Origin: Alkalihalobacillus deserti
Lineage (GTDB): Bacteria; Bacillota; Bacilli; Bacillales; Bacillaceae_D
Assembly (NCBI RefSeq): GCF_020734105.1
Contig: NZ_JAJAFR010000023.1
Location: 1-57,028, forward strand
DNA length: 57,028 bases
Reading direction: 5' to 3'
Part shown: piece by piece, positions 9,006 through 15,981 of the stretch
How positions within the stretch are numbered: the first letter of the stretch is position 1
How the letters are laid out: each line of letters starts with the position of its first letter
Position numbers and translations under genes: made by a program
Notes under the pieces: generated by a model
What the model was told of the DNA's origin: nothing
Database searches by the model: none
The model's input: only the letters and a program-made list of their open reading frames with translations

Positions 9006-9246
9006 TAAAAAGAGGACTCCTTTCATAAAATGTGGCTTAATATTCACTTGGCTAACAGGAGCGGTTCCTTATTCCGCTATTTGCCACAAATTCCTTGTTT
9101 AAGGGATGTTTTTGGATCCTCGTTCCGTTATTTGTCCTTTTCACCCCCATTTTCCATTGATTTTACACGATTAGCGGAACCAGAATCCGTTTCGACTATT
9201 TTGGAACAGCTTTTCTACCTTTTAACGGAATGAGAATCCGCATGGC
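8999..9246 (+). repeat. ~250-bp duplicated non-coding repeat, copy 1
   Basis: This segment, from GATATAGTAAAAAGAGGACT to GAGAATCCGCATGGCT, is nearly identical to 12839-13088 (a few substitutions and two 1-bp differences). It contains short internal near-repeats around TTCCGCTATTTG / TTCCGTTATTTG and AGCGGAACCAGAATCCG. The short open frame in it has no ribosome binding site and is not a gene. No transposase is present. Confidence 0.8.
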
Positions 9247-9313
9247 TTGGGATGCGGTGCCTGTCACCACTCGAGACTTGTATAAAAATGAAAATAATAG
9301 CATGAATCAAAAG

Positions 9314-9353
9314 AAATAGCCATACTGCGTTATAAAAGGCAGATGGCTATTTT
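9314..9353 (+). terminator. Terminator-like hairpin
   Basis: The arms AAATAGCCAT (9314-9323) and ATGGCTATTT (9343-9352) end in a T-run. No gene immediately upstream needs it, so it is probably a leftover from a deleted gene. Confidence 0.5.
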
Positions 9354-9393
9354 CCATGTATGTATATTTTCATACTCTCTTAACTTTTGCAAC

Positions 9394-9498
9394 TTACTCT
9401 CGTGATACCGAATTTTCCGCTGAAACTCCACCTTCATTTTCTTGTCTAAACAATTCTGGTAGGAAATGATAGTTAGCCGATACTTGAGATAATGCCAT
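9394..9498 (-). pseudogene. Possible small gene or fragment, minus strand
   Basis: A 34-residue frame (MALSQVSANYHFLPELFRQE...) without a convincing ribosome binding site. It may be a remnant; I do not recognise it. The rest of 9247-9553 holds two repeat-D-like pieces (about 9255-9275 and, inverted, 9530-9545). Confidence 0.2.
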
Positions 9499-9553
9499 GA
9501 AGAGTTATTTTATCTAAATCTTAAAGTGGGGGCAGGCACCGGGCTTTACGCCA

Positions 9554-9584
9554 TCAAAAAAGAACGCCTCTCAATCAGGCGTTC
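9554..9584 (-). terminator. Terminator of the 157-residue minus-strand gene
   Basis: Read on the minus strand, GAACGCCT pairs with AGGCGTTC across a short loop and is followed by a T6 run. It lies about 40 bases after the stop of the gene at 9626-10099. Confidence 0.7.
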
Positions 9585-9625
9585 GATTGAGTTCTCCTTC
9601 AAACAACCCTCTACTTACTCACTGG

Positions 9626-10099
9626 TTATTGACTAACCTTATGTCGGTCAAAATCGACTAGAGAGGATTGTGGTGCAGCTATAATAAACTCTTCATTTTT
9701 ATATTTTTGTCTCACTAATGACTTGTTTTTTACTTGAGCATCTTCTAAAGTAGGGGTCTCTTCCGTCAAGGGGGACTTTTTCATGCCAGATAGCCAAGTG
9801 TCAAGGTTATAAGTTCCTCTTTCAATGATTTGACACAGATCTTCTAGTGATTCAACTAACTCCATTAAACTATCCAATCCGCTTCTTAACACTTGAGCAC
9901 CTTTGGAATTTGCTTTTTCCACTGAGTGTTCCATTTTGTACAAGACATCCTGATAGCGAAATTCAATATAACAACTGCTGCGGTCCCAATTATAATCGAA
10001 ATAGGAAACGTTTAGACACTTCATAATCCTTGTAAGCTTTCTAGCACATATATCTTGCTCATCATTTTTTATCTTGAACATTTTGAATATTTTAAACAT
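9626..10099 (-). CDS. Unknown cytoplasmic protein
   Basis: 157 residues, no signal peptide or membrane helix. The N-terminus is basic (MFKIFKMFKIKNDEQDICAR), and the middle is a compact domain with NVSYFDYNWDRSSCYIEFRY and RGTYNLDTWLSGMK; the last ~45 residues look low-complexity. I do not recognise the family. The start ATG 10099 has GGAGGG nine bases upstream; a GTG three codons earlier overlaps that site. It is monocistronic with its own terminator, so no function follows from context. Confidence 0.7.
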   Translation of the reverse strand: MFKIFKMFKIKNDEQDICARKLTRIMKCLNVSYFDYNWDRSSCYIEFRYQDVLYKMEHSVEKANSKGAQVLRSGLDSLMELVESLEDLCQIIERGTYNLDTWLSGMKKSPLTEETPTLEDAQVKNKSLVRQKYKNEEFIIAAPQSSLVDFDRHKVSQ

Positions 10100-10638
10100 A
10101 GCATTCACCCTCCGTTTTTTAAACTCTAGTTTTGCAATCTGTTCATCCTAATACCAATGAGTTCTACAAAATAAGCCCATCCCCTTTTGTAATCGTTTTA
10201 CATTTATCGACTTTCTTAAACAAGGTAAATGGAGGAGGGATTCATAAAACAACAGATAACTGCATAGGAGCGGTGCCTGTCACTCCCAAAGTTTGTAAGT
10301 TTTTGTCGATAGATTGATAGGAGAGATCGGTGCCAGGTACTACTTATAGACGTTTTCTTTTACTTATATTTTTGGAGTGTACTGGTAAAACAGGTAGCTT
10401 AACCCTTCTTTCATCAGCTAGCTAAATAAAGGTACAATGATTTATCCGATAGGCAAATGCCTAAAAAAGATAGCCTTATTAGTTATCTTTTTTAAGGTAC
10501 TAATTTTTAAGTAACTCTGGGTAGCTTTCTATTCTTTTTGAAAGGATTGGACGTGGGACCTTCCCTTTGGTATTTCATGTTTTAAAATAGAAAGAAAGGG
10601 AACAGTCTAACTAGCCATTAAAAATGGAGGGGTAAAAA
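10100..10638. other. Gene-free stretch with repeat D and hairpin
   Basis: No gene is supported. A copy of repeat D lies at 10271-10320 (GGTGCCTGTCACTCCCAAAG...), followed at 10330-10352 by the sub-motif GTGCCAGGTACTACTTATAG. A bidirectional terminator-like hairpin is at 10463-10493. The end of the stretch is the leader of the lipoprotein gene. Confidence 0.55.
10463..10493. terminator. Bidirectional terminator-like hairpin
   Basis: AAAAAAGATAGC (10463-10474) pairs with GTTATCTTTTTT (10482-10493), giving A/T tracts on both strands. No gene ends next to it on either side. Confidence 0.5.
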
Positions 10639-10863
10639 ATGAAAAAAATATTCTTAAGGTATCTACCTCTCCTATCTTTTAGTATGGTTATGGGTTGTAG
10701 TGATATGGATTCAGAAGAACCTGTTGTTGATCAAGCGCCAGGACAACAAGTTGATGAGACAATAACTGACACTGAAGAGCCTATAGGAGATGAACAGGAA
10801 CCTGATTTAGATGAAGAACCATCAGAACAAACTGAAGAAATTGAGGGAGAGCAAAACGAATAA
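10639..10863 (+). CDS. Small acidic lipoprotein
   Basis: 74 residues. The N-terminus MKKIFLRYLPLLSFSMVMGC is a lipoprotein signal with lipobox VMGC (lipidated Cys20). The mature ~54 residues are very rich in Glu and Asp (EEPVVDQAPGQQVDETITDT...) with no recognisable fold, so it is probably an extracytoplasmic tethered acidic peptide. GGAGGGG precedes ATG 10639 at a proper distance and a strong terminator follows. Similar short acidic lipoproteins are common in Bacillaceae; the function is unknown. Confidence 0.7.
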   Translation: MKKIFLRYLPLLSFSMVMGCSDMDSEEPVVDQAPGQQVDETITDTEEPIGDEQEPDLDEEPSEQTEEIEGEQNE

Positions 10864-10868
10864 TTGAA

Positions 10869-10912
10869 AACCAACCCTTTAATTCTAGTTGAATTAAAGG
10901 GTTGGTTTGGGG
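10869..10912 (+). terminator. Strong terminator of the small lipoprotein gene
   Basis: A perfect 17-bp stem (AACCAACCCTTTAATTC, 10869-10885, against 10891-10907) has a 5-nt loop and a T/G-rich tail, six bases after the stop codon. Confidence 0.75.
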
Positions 10913-10917
10913 TTTGT

Positions 10918-11225
10918 AACAGCCTGTCCGTACGGCCAAGCTTAGATCGTCATATATATGGGATTCCCGTCGAAAAGAGCTAGCCGCTCACTCGTAGCGA
11001 GTCTCAGAGGGTGTTGGGTATCGGCACCTTTAAGCGTAGGCAGTTAGGTTTGTAGGTCGAAAGCCAATTGAGGTTGAAGGATATAGCTTCGAAATACCGA
11101 AATGAGAAGGCCGATGTATTGGTTAATAAGCTGATACGCTTTATTCATTAGATAACTAGTCTGACTACCATATCTACCGCGCTTCCGCATACTATCCTTG
11201 ATGATAGTATGGAAGAAGCCCACTT
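10918..11225 (+). ncRNA. Candidate structured RNA / IS605-type end relic
   Basis: About 300 bases rich in short palindromes and without an open frame: GTCCGTACGGCC (10925-10936), GACTCGCTACGAGTG-type pairing at 10989-11003, and GGTGTTGGGTATCGGCACC (11010-11028). It ends with a bulged hairpin whose arms are 11182-11196 and 11203-11215 (CATACTATC / GATAGTATG), followed by GAAGCCCAC. A final hairpin plus GAAG(A)AGCCC is reminiscent of IS200/IS605 right ends and the omega RNA next to TnpB genes, but no tnpB or tnpA is in the window. The identification is inference; an unrelated ncRNA is possible. Confidence 0.35.
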
Positions 11226-11458
11226 ACAAACAACCCATCAAGGTTTATTATTTCTTCATCCGATGTATCTTTGACTACGTTACATACTATAAGGTTGACT
11301 GTATATAATGTTTCCGTAAAGATGAAAATCTATCATTTTTGTACCATTTTGATATCATTACATACGTTGAATACTGTTTAAAATCATACTGTAGATAAGT
11401 ACCTGTTAGTTTAAGTGAATTAGTTCACAATATTTATTCTCATTTGACGGAAACTTTT
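11226..11458. other. AT-rich stretch without a gene
   Basis: No gene or clear signal. A short motif at 11402-11436 (CCTGTTAGTTTAAGTGAATT then AGTTCACAATATTTA) recurs at 12790-12825 next to the second copy of the 250-bp repeat, so it is probably another dispersed element. Confidence 0.35.
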
Positions 11459-11929
11459 TTAAGTCGATAATAATTTCTTCTTATTAATAATGTATTGAAA
11501 ACCATATAACAAAGGAGCTTTGTAAAAGAAATAAAGGAAAAATTCAAAATTATTTAATCGAACTAATTTAGCCACTTTTAACTTTTCCATTACTCTTACT
11601 AAAATAAAAGCGAAAAAAGCATTGATAATGGCATTAAGCAACAAAAACTGTTTAAAATTTCCATAAGTCCATTTTAATATCCACATAGAACCTACAAGAA
11701 ACGGACCAATATTAAAAGGTAATTCCCCTGAAATATATGACTTTGGCTTATTATAAAAAGTCCACCATTTTTGTCTTTTTCCAACTTGGACATTCAATGC
11801 TTCTAAAAAAACAACAAGTATCGATGCAGGAAGAAATCTTTTTATATTTCGCCTTCCCAAAAAAGATAAGGATAACCAAGAAAGTAAAACCATTGCAATA
11901 TTAATTAACCACTGATTTTTCAATGACAT
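11459..11929 (-). CDS. Unknown multi-pass membrane protein
   Basis: 156 residues with about four membrane segments (near 8-24, 32-48, 72-92 and 96-114). A conserved-looking core is RQKWWTFYNKPKSYISGELP FNIGPF. AAAGGAGT lies ten bases upstream of the ATG. The next gene upstream on the same strand encodes another small membrane protein of similar style, so the two may be a cotranscribed pair of related CBO0543-like membrane proteins. No function can be assigned. Confidence 0.65.
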   Translation of the reverse strand: MSLKNQWLINIAMVLLSWLSLSFLGRRNIKRFLPASILVVFLEALNVQVGKRQKWWTFYNKPKSYISGELPFNIGPFLVGSMWILKWTYGNFKQFLLLNAIINAFFAFILVRVMEKLKVAKLVRLNNFEFFLYFFYKAPLLYGFQYIINKKKLLST

Positions 11930-12085
11930 ATTAATTTCAACTCCTTTTCTCTTTAGATTTTCCTCTGCTTTTTTTAATATTCATTTAGGGTTAATTAATG
12001 TAAGTTACTTGTAAACGAAACTGCCACGTTCGTGAAAAGTTCGACTGCTCTTGTTCCGCAATCGAACCCGTTAGGTACACTTTAA

Positions 12086-12634
12086 TTAAACTTTATCCCA
12101 TGTTTTTCTCTTGCTAATATAGTCTGCCATTAAATAAATAACGATATATATCGGAAATGAATAAATATGTTCCCAGTTTAATAAACGATATAATCCAATC
12201 CCTATAAAAAAAGGTTCCGCGAGAAAAGAGGATATTCCAGAAAAGGTAATTCCTTTAATCAGTGGATGTGTAGTAGGCTTAATTTGAATGAAAACCATAA
12301 TAATGACTGGCAAAAGGGAAAAATCCCACGGGAAATAGGATGGAATAAATGGGAAAACTTCATATACGTAATACCATAATCCTAATACGACCCCTAAACA
12401 ATCTAACCAAGAAGATATAAGAATGACAAAAAAACCTGCACTTAATAATCGAATGGTACTGTCCTTTTTTCTATATTTAATCCATAAAAGCCAAGGGATA
12501 ATAGTTAGTCCTACCCCAAGCCACCACTGCCAAGTAAAAAGAACATCATTCTTCCAAATTTCAAGCATTTGATTATTCGCTTGAACGATAAGGTTATAAG
12601 TTTTTTCAGTTTGTTCTTGCAGAGTTTCATTCAT
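12086..12634 (-). CDS. CBO0543-like small membrane protein
   Basis: 182 residues with about five membrane segments. WQWWLGVGLTIIPWLLWIKY, LDCLGVVLGLWYYVYEVFPF and SYFPWDFSLLPVIIMVFIQI, together with the C-terminal YIVIYLMADYISKRK, resemble the CBO0543 family of uncharacterised Firmicute membrane proteins. The binding site before ATG 12634 is weak. It precedes the 156-residue membrane protein on the same strand by 156 bases. Function unknown. Confidence 0.7.
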   Translation of the reverse strand: MNETLQEQTEKTYNLIVQANNQMLEIWKNDVLFTWQWWLGVGLTIIPWLLWIKYRKKDSTIRLLSAGFFVILISSWLDCLGVVLGLWYYVYEVFPFIPSYFPWDFSLLPVIIMVFIQIKPTTHPLIKGITFSGISSFLAEPFFIGIGLYRLLNWEHIYSFPIYIVIYLMADYISKRKTWDKV

Positions 12635-12838
12635 TTTAAACAGTCACTTTCTTTTTAAAGTCATAGTCCTTCCATCCTATCATTTACAATTAAGTTCAAA
12701 ACAAAACAGCTTTATTAAATAATTCTGCTCCGTTATCGCCATAAACAATAGGAGTTGCCAACGACAACTCCTGCTCTTGAATTCTTGCACCTGTTAGTTG
12801 AAGTGTAACATTTCACAATATTTTAGTTTTAAACTTTT
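12635..12838. other. Intergenic stretch with hairpin and short repeat
   Basis: A hairpin with arms AGGAGTTG/CAACTCCT lies at 12750-12772. The motif CCTGTTAGTTGAAGTGTAAC (from 12790) recurs at 11402. No gene is seen. Confidence 0.4.
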
Positions 12839-13088
12839 GATATAGTAAAAAGAGAACTCTTTTCATAAAATGTGGGCTTAATATTCGCTTGGCTAACAGG
12901 AGCGGTTCCTTATTCCGCTATTTGCCACAAATTCCTTGTTTGAGGGATGTTTTTCGATCCTCGTTCCGTTATTTGTCTTTTTCAACCCCGTTTTCCACTG
13001 ATTTTACTCGATTAGCGGAACCAGAATCCGTTTCGACTATTTTGGAACAGCTTTTCTACCTTTTAACGGAATGAGAATCCACATGGCT
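12839..13088 (+). repeat. ~250-bp duplicated non-coding repeat, copy 2
   Basis: Near-identical to 8999-9246, same orientation, 3.8 kb apart. It starts with GATATAGTAAAAAGAG and ends with GAGAATCCACATGGCT. The 61-codon frame inside it is shared with copy 1 but has no binding site and no protein-like features. Confidence 0.8.
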
Positions 13089-13198
13089 ATAACTGTAGGA
13101 TCTGTATGATCATTTCCGCAAACCTTTTGTTTGGATTATAGCTCAGTACTCTAATGTCACGCTGTCATTATTGAACTCTTCTGCCAGTTAGTGAAAAT

Positions 13199-13221
13199 GT
13201 TCCTGCTGCTGTTGCAGGAAC
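13199..13221. other. Perfect hairpin GTTCCTGC/GCAGGAAC
   Basis: An 8-bp perfect stem with a 7-nt loop in the leader of the following gene, lacking a T-run. It may be a leader structure or an operator. Confidence 0.35.
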
Positions 13222-13264
13222 GACCCATTAGTTTAATAAGAAAAACATAAGTATATATTGTGAA

Positions 13265-13313
13265 AATGTATCAAAAACTAAAAAAAACCTACTATATAAA
13301 AGGGTGATACATT
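13265..13313. promoter_or_regulatory. Inverted repeat AATGTATCA/TGATACATT at gene start
   Basis: Perfect 9-bp arms at 13265-13273 and 13305-13313. The right arm overlaps the binding site AAAGGGTG and the start codon of the following gene, so pairing in mRNA would hide the start, or a protein could bind the dyad. Confidence 0.4.
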
Positions 13314-14008
13314 TGGAACAAGAAGAAAAATTGAAAACTGCTACAACCGCAATGGCGAGTGATTTAAAGGTACAAACTATGGGAGGAGCTGAGAAAACAA
13401 CTAAAACTATTGTGGATATGAACACAGTTCAAGCGTTTATTAATGATTGGAATGCCATGTCTAAAAAAGCAGCTAATCTGACAATTGAACAATACGGTTC
13501 TCCGAACGAAGCAACTCCAAGTAGATTAATCTGGTATAACAATGGACCGTGGAAACGTACGATTGTCTATCGTGATGAAATTCCACATGATTTTCCACAA
13601 CCTCATACTGATGTAATCGAAAACTATATTAACTACACTGTGCCACCAGAAATGTTTAGCGAACTCGCTAAGTTTGATGGTAGTGTGATTGTTGAAAGAA
13701 CAAGAGGTGAAGTGTCTTCCCGATGTGATATGGAAGCAGCCAATATTCTTGCACTTAACCTAATGAATGATATTGTCACGGGTAAGTTAAACGTCGAGAA
13801 AGCTCGTGATGTTTATTGCGAAGTAACTTCAGCTTTTATGATGAATAGACCAGCACCTTATGCCGAGAAACTTCAATTCAGCGTATCAACAGAAGAAAAC
13901 TACGATACTGACATAGTTATGATTGCTGATGAAATGATTGAACAAGGGATTGAAAAGGTTAAAGATATGGTTAACCCTAACCAAAACCAAGATACTAACT
14001 ATCATTAA
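13313..14008 (+). CDS. Unknown soluble protein
   Basis: 231 residues from TTG 13313, which has AAAGGGTG at proper spacing; GTG 13304 lies inside that site and is the less likely start. There is no signal peptide or membrane helix. Features include an N-terminal helix rich in Lys/Thr/Ala, ATPSRLIWYNNGPWKRTIVY, TDVIENYINYTVPPEMFSEL, and a C-terminal acidic helix (MIADEMIEQGIEKVKDM). It may be a ligand-binding domain, but I do not recognise it. It is a single gene with its own terminator and a dyad over its start. Confidence 0.65.
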   Translation: MEQEEKLKTATTAMASDLKVQTMGGAEKTTKTIVDMNTVQAFINDWNAMSKKAANLTIEQYGSPNEATPSRLIWYNNGPWKRTIVYRDEIPHDFPQPHTDVIENYINYTVPPEMFSELAKFDGSVIVERTRGEVSSRCDMEAANILALNLMNDIVTGKLNVEKARDVYCEVTSAFMMNRPAPYAEKLQFSVSTEENYDTDIVMIADEMIEQGIEKVKDMVNPNQNQDTNYH

Positions 14009-14018
14009 AGTCTTTGAG

Positions 14019-14043
14019 ACTGTCGGTAACTCGGCAGTTTTTT
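14019..14043 (+). terminator. Terminator of the 231-residue gene
   Basis: ACTGTCG pairs with CGGCAGT (one G-U) around GTAACT and is followed by T6, eleven bases after the stop. Confidence 0.7.
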
Positions 14044-14070
14044 GGGATGAGGGACCTGTCCCTCACCCCC

Positions 14071-14904
14071 TCATCCTTTAAACGTTTCTATAATTTTGTA
14101 CATTTGTTCAATCATGGTTTCTTGTGCAGTTGTCATTAGATTGCTTAAATGAATATACGGTTGTTCGCTTAGGGCATTGGCCATTTCTGTTACGGCAGCC
14201 AAGGAAACTTCGGTATTTACATTGATTTTGCGAATGCCTAAATTGATTGCCTTTACGATTTGATCTTCAGGTGTTCCCGATCCTCCGTGTAAAACAAGAG
14301 GAATGTCGATTTTTTTTGCGATCGCCGCTAATAGATCATGTTGTAAATTTGGTTTACCTTTGTACATGCCGTGAACGGTACCAATTGATGCGGCCAGGAA
14401 ATCGACATTGGTTTCTTTGACAAACCAAGCAGCTTCATCCGGATCGGTTAGTCTCCCGTCGCCCTCTTCTTCATCAGAGAAATCTCCTTTTTCCATCGAA
14501 CCAATTTCTGCTTCAACATATACTCCGTTACTATGGGCGAGAGAAACGACATGCTTCGTTGTTTTCACATTTTCCTCAAAAGAAAGGGCCGAGCCGTCAT
14601 ACATGACAGAAGAGAAACCCGAAGCAATCGCTTGTTCAATCGTTTCTAATTCATAGCTGTGATCAAGGTGAAGGGCAACTGGAATCGCAGCTTGTTCTCC
14701 GACTACTTTCGTAAATGCGGCGAATGCTTTTAGATTCATATACTCCTTGTATCGCTCTCCGTAGGCAATAATAACGCCTTTGTTCGCTCTTTCTCCAGCC
14801 CGAACGGCTGCTTGCACGGTTTCGGCATTATAACAGTTGAATGCAGCAACGGCGCTATTCGTTTCTTCTGCCAATTGAAGCAACACTTTTGTTGTAGTAA
14901 ACAT
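14071..14904 (-). CDS. Class II fructose-bisphosphate aldolase-family enzyme
   Basis: 277 residues of the class II (zinc) FBP/tagatose-BP aldolase family. The zinc and catalytic residues are present: Asp81-His82 in ALHLDHS, His178 in GTVHGMYKG and His206 in VLHGGSGTPED; NVNTE near the end is the usual phosphate-binding strand. It is divergent from the RpiR regulator of a tetronate-type locus, so it probably cleaves a phosphorylated acid-sugar intermediate rather than FBP. Known tetronate loci use an AraD-like OtnC decarboxylase, which is absent here. An AGGAGG site precedes ATG 14904. Confidence 0.8.
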   Translation of the reverse strand: MFTTTKVLLQLAEETNSAVAAFNCYNAETVQAAVRAGERANKGVIIAYGERYKEYMNLKAFAAFTKVVGEQAAIPVALHLDHSYELETIEQAIASGFSSVMYDGSALSFEENVKTTKHVVSLAHSNGVYVEAEIGSMEKGDFSDEEEGDGRLTDPDEAAWFVKETNVDFLAASIGTVHGMYKGKPNLQHDLLAAIAKKIDIPLVLHGGSGTPEDQIVKAINLGIRKINVNTEVSLAAVTEMANALSEQPYIHLSNLMTTAQETMIEQMYKIIETFKG

Positions 14905-14922
14905 AACAAACCTCCTATTTTA

Positions 14923-14937
14923 TGTAGTTTAATTACA
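14923..14937. promoter_or_regulatory. RpiR-type operator candidate 1
   Basis: TGTAGTTTAATTACA is an inverted repeat similar to the dyad at 15027-15044. It lies 19 bases upstream of the aldolase start, where it would control the minus-strand promoter. Confidence 0.55.
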
Positions 14938-15008
14938 AGGTAATCGTAATATATAACGTGTTTTTTGTCGATAAACAAAATAAAAAGGGTTTATTGTCAC
15001 TTTTTCTC

Positions 15009-15044
15009 TTGTGTGGGTGTTTTTTATGTAGTATTATTACTACA
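15009..15044 (+). promoter_or_regulatory. Promoter and RpiR-type operator candidate 2
   Basis: A sigma-A promoter candidate, TTGTGT (15009-15014) and TATTAT (15032-15037) with 17-bp spacing, has its -10 box inside the dyad TGTAGTATTATTACTACA (15027-15044). This fits autorepression by the following RpiR-family regulator. Confidence 0.6.
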
Positions 15045-15068
15045 TTATCAAATGTTGGAGGTGCGTGA

Positions 15069-15917
15069 ATGACAAGTTTCCATGAGCGAATTCTTCAAAA
15101 GGAAGATTCACTAACGGCTTCGGAACTGAAAATCATTGAGCAACTTAAGAAACACGACAAACCCTTTTTGTTATCGATGAATGAACTTTCTTTATTAAGT
15201 AATGTAAGCGAACCCAGTATTGTTCGCTTGTATAGAAAACTTGGGTACACGAGTTACCAAGAGCTAAAAGTTACATTGGCTCAAGAACTTGCCAACCAGC
15301 CTTCGAATCAAGCAACAAATGAAACCGTGATCAAAGAAGATGATCTTTCTGACACAGTTTTTACAAAGATTGGCGATCAGTTTACAGCAGCGATGTCGAT
15401 GACAAAAGAAAAAATCAATGTAGAGCAAATGGAAAAGGCTGTTCAACTCATTACAAAAGCTGAACGAATTTTCTTCTTTGGCCAAGGGCTTTCGGGCACA
15501 ATAGCAGAAGATGGCGCTCATAAATTTATGAGACTTGGTGGCACTGTTTTGGCAGTAAAAGATCCTCATTATCAAGCGATTTACACAGGTCAGATGACAG
15601 AGGATGATGTTGTCATAGCCATTTCGCACTCTGGTGAAACCGTCAATATTATTGAAGTCGTGCATATGGCCCAATCAAATGATGCGACCGTCATCATGAT
15701 TACTTCGAATGAACATACAACTTTAGCAAAGATGGCAGATATCCTGCTTTTGACGCAGGCACAAGAAACGGAAACACGCGCCGATGCGATGACTAGCCGT
15801 CTCGTGCAACTTGCCTTTTTAGATACTCTCTACACAAGAGTTGTTATGGTTGGAGGCGACACGATAAAGAAAGCTGTTAATAAATCAAGATTAGCTGTAA
15901 CAAAAATGAAAAAATAG
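15069..15917 (+). CDS. RpiR/MurR-family regulator with SIS domain
   Basis: 282 residues. The N-terminal RpiR helix-turn-helix is residues ~1-75 (LLSNVSEPSIVRLYRKLGYTSYQELK). A SIS sugar-phosphate-binding domain spans ~125-255 (ERIFFFGQGLSGTIAEDGAH, AISHSGETVNIIEVVHMAQS, ITSNEHTTLAKMADILLL). Such regulators sense a phosphosugar intermediate of the pathway they control. It sits between the divergent aldolase and the permease-dehydrogenase-kinase genes, with a dyad over its own promoter. ATG 15069 follows TGGAGGTG. Confidence 0.88.
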   Translation: MTSFHERILQKEDSLTASELKIIEQLKKHDKPFLLSMNELSLLSNVSEPSIVRLYRKLGYTSYQELKVTLAQELANQPSNQATNETVIKEDDLSDTVFTKIGDQFTAAMSMTKEKINVEQMEKAVQLITKAERIFFFGQGLSGTIAEDGAHKFMRLGGTVLAVKDPHYQAIYTGQMTEDDVVIAISHSGETVNIIEVVHMAQSNDATVIMITSNEHTTLAKMADILLLTQAQETETRADAMTSRLVQLAFLDTLYTRVVMVGGDTIKKAVNKSRLAVTKMKK

Positions 15918-15981
15918 AGAAGAAGTAAATCGAATGAAAACGCTATTATTTTCGTTCAATTCACCATAGGGGGAAGACAAC

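Noticed and set aside
9030..9233. 67-codon plus-strand frame and its 61-codon twin at 12889-13074
   Set aside because: Both lie inside the duplicated non-coding repeat and lack ribosome binding sites and protein-like composition.
10132..10317. 61-codon plus-strand frame
   Set aside because: Its 3' part is repeat D and no binding site precedes it.
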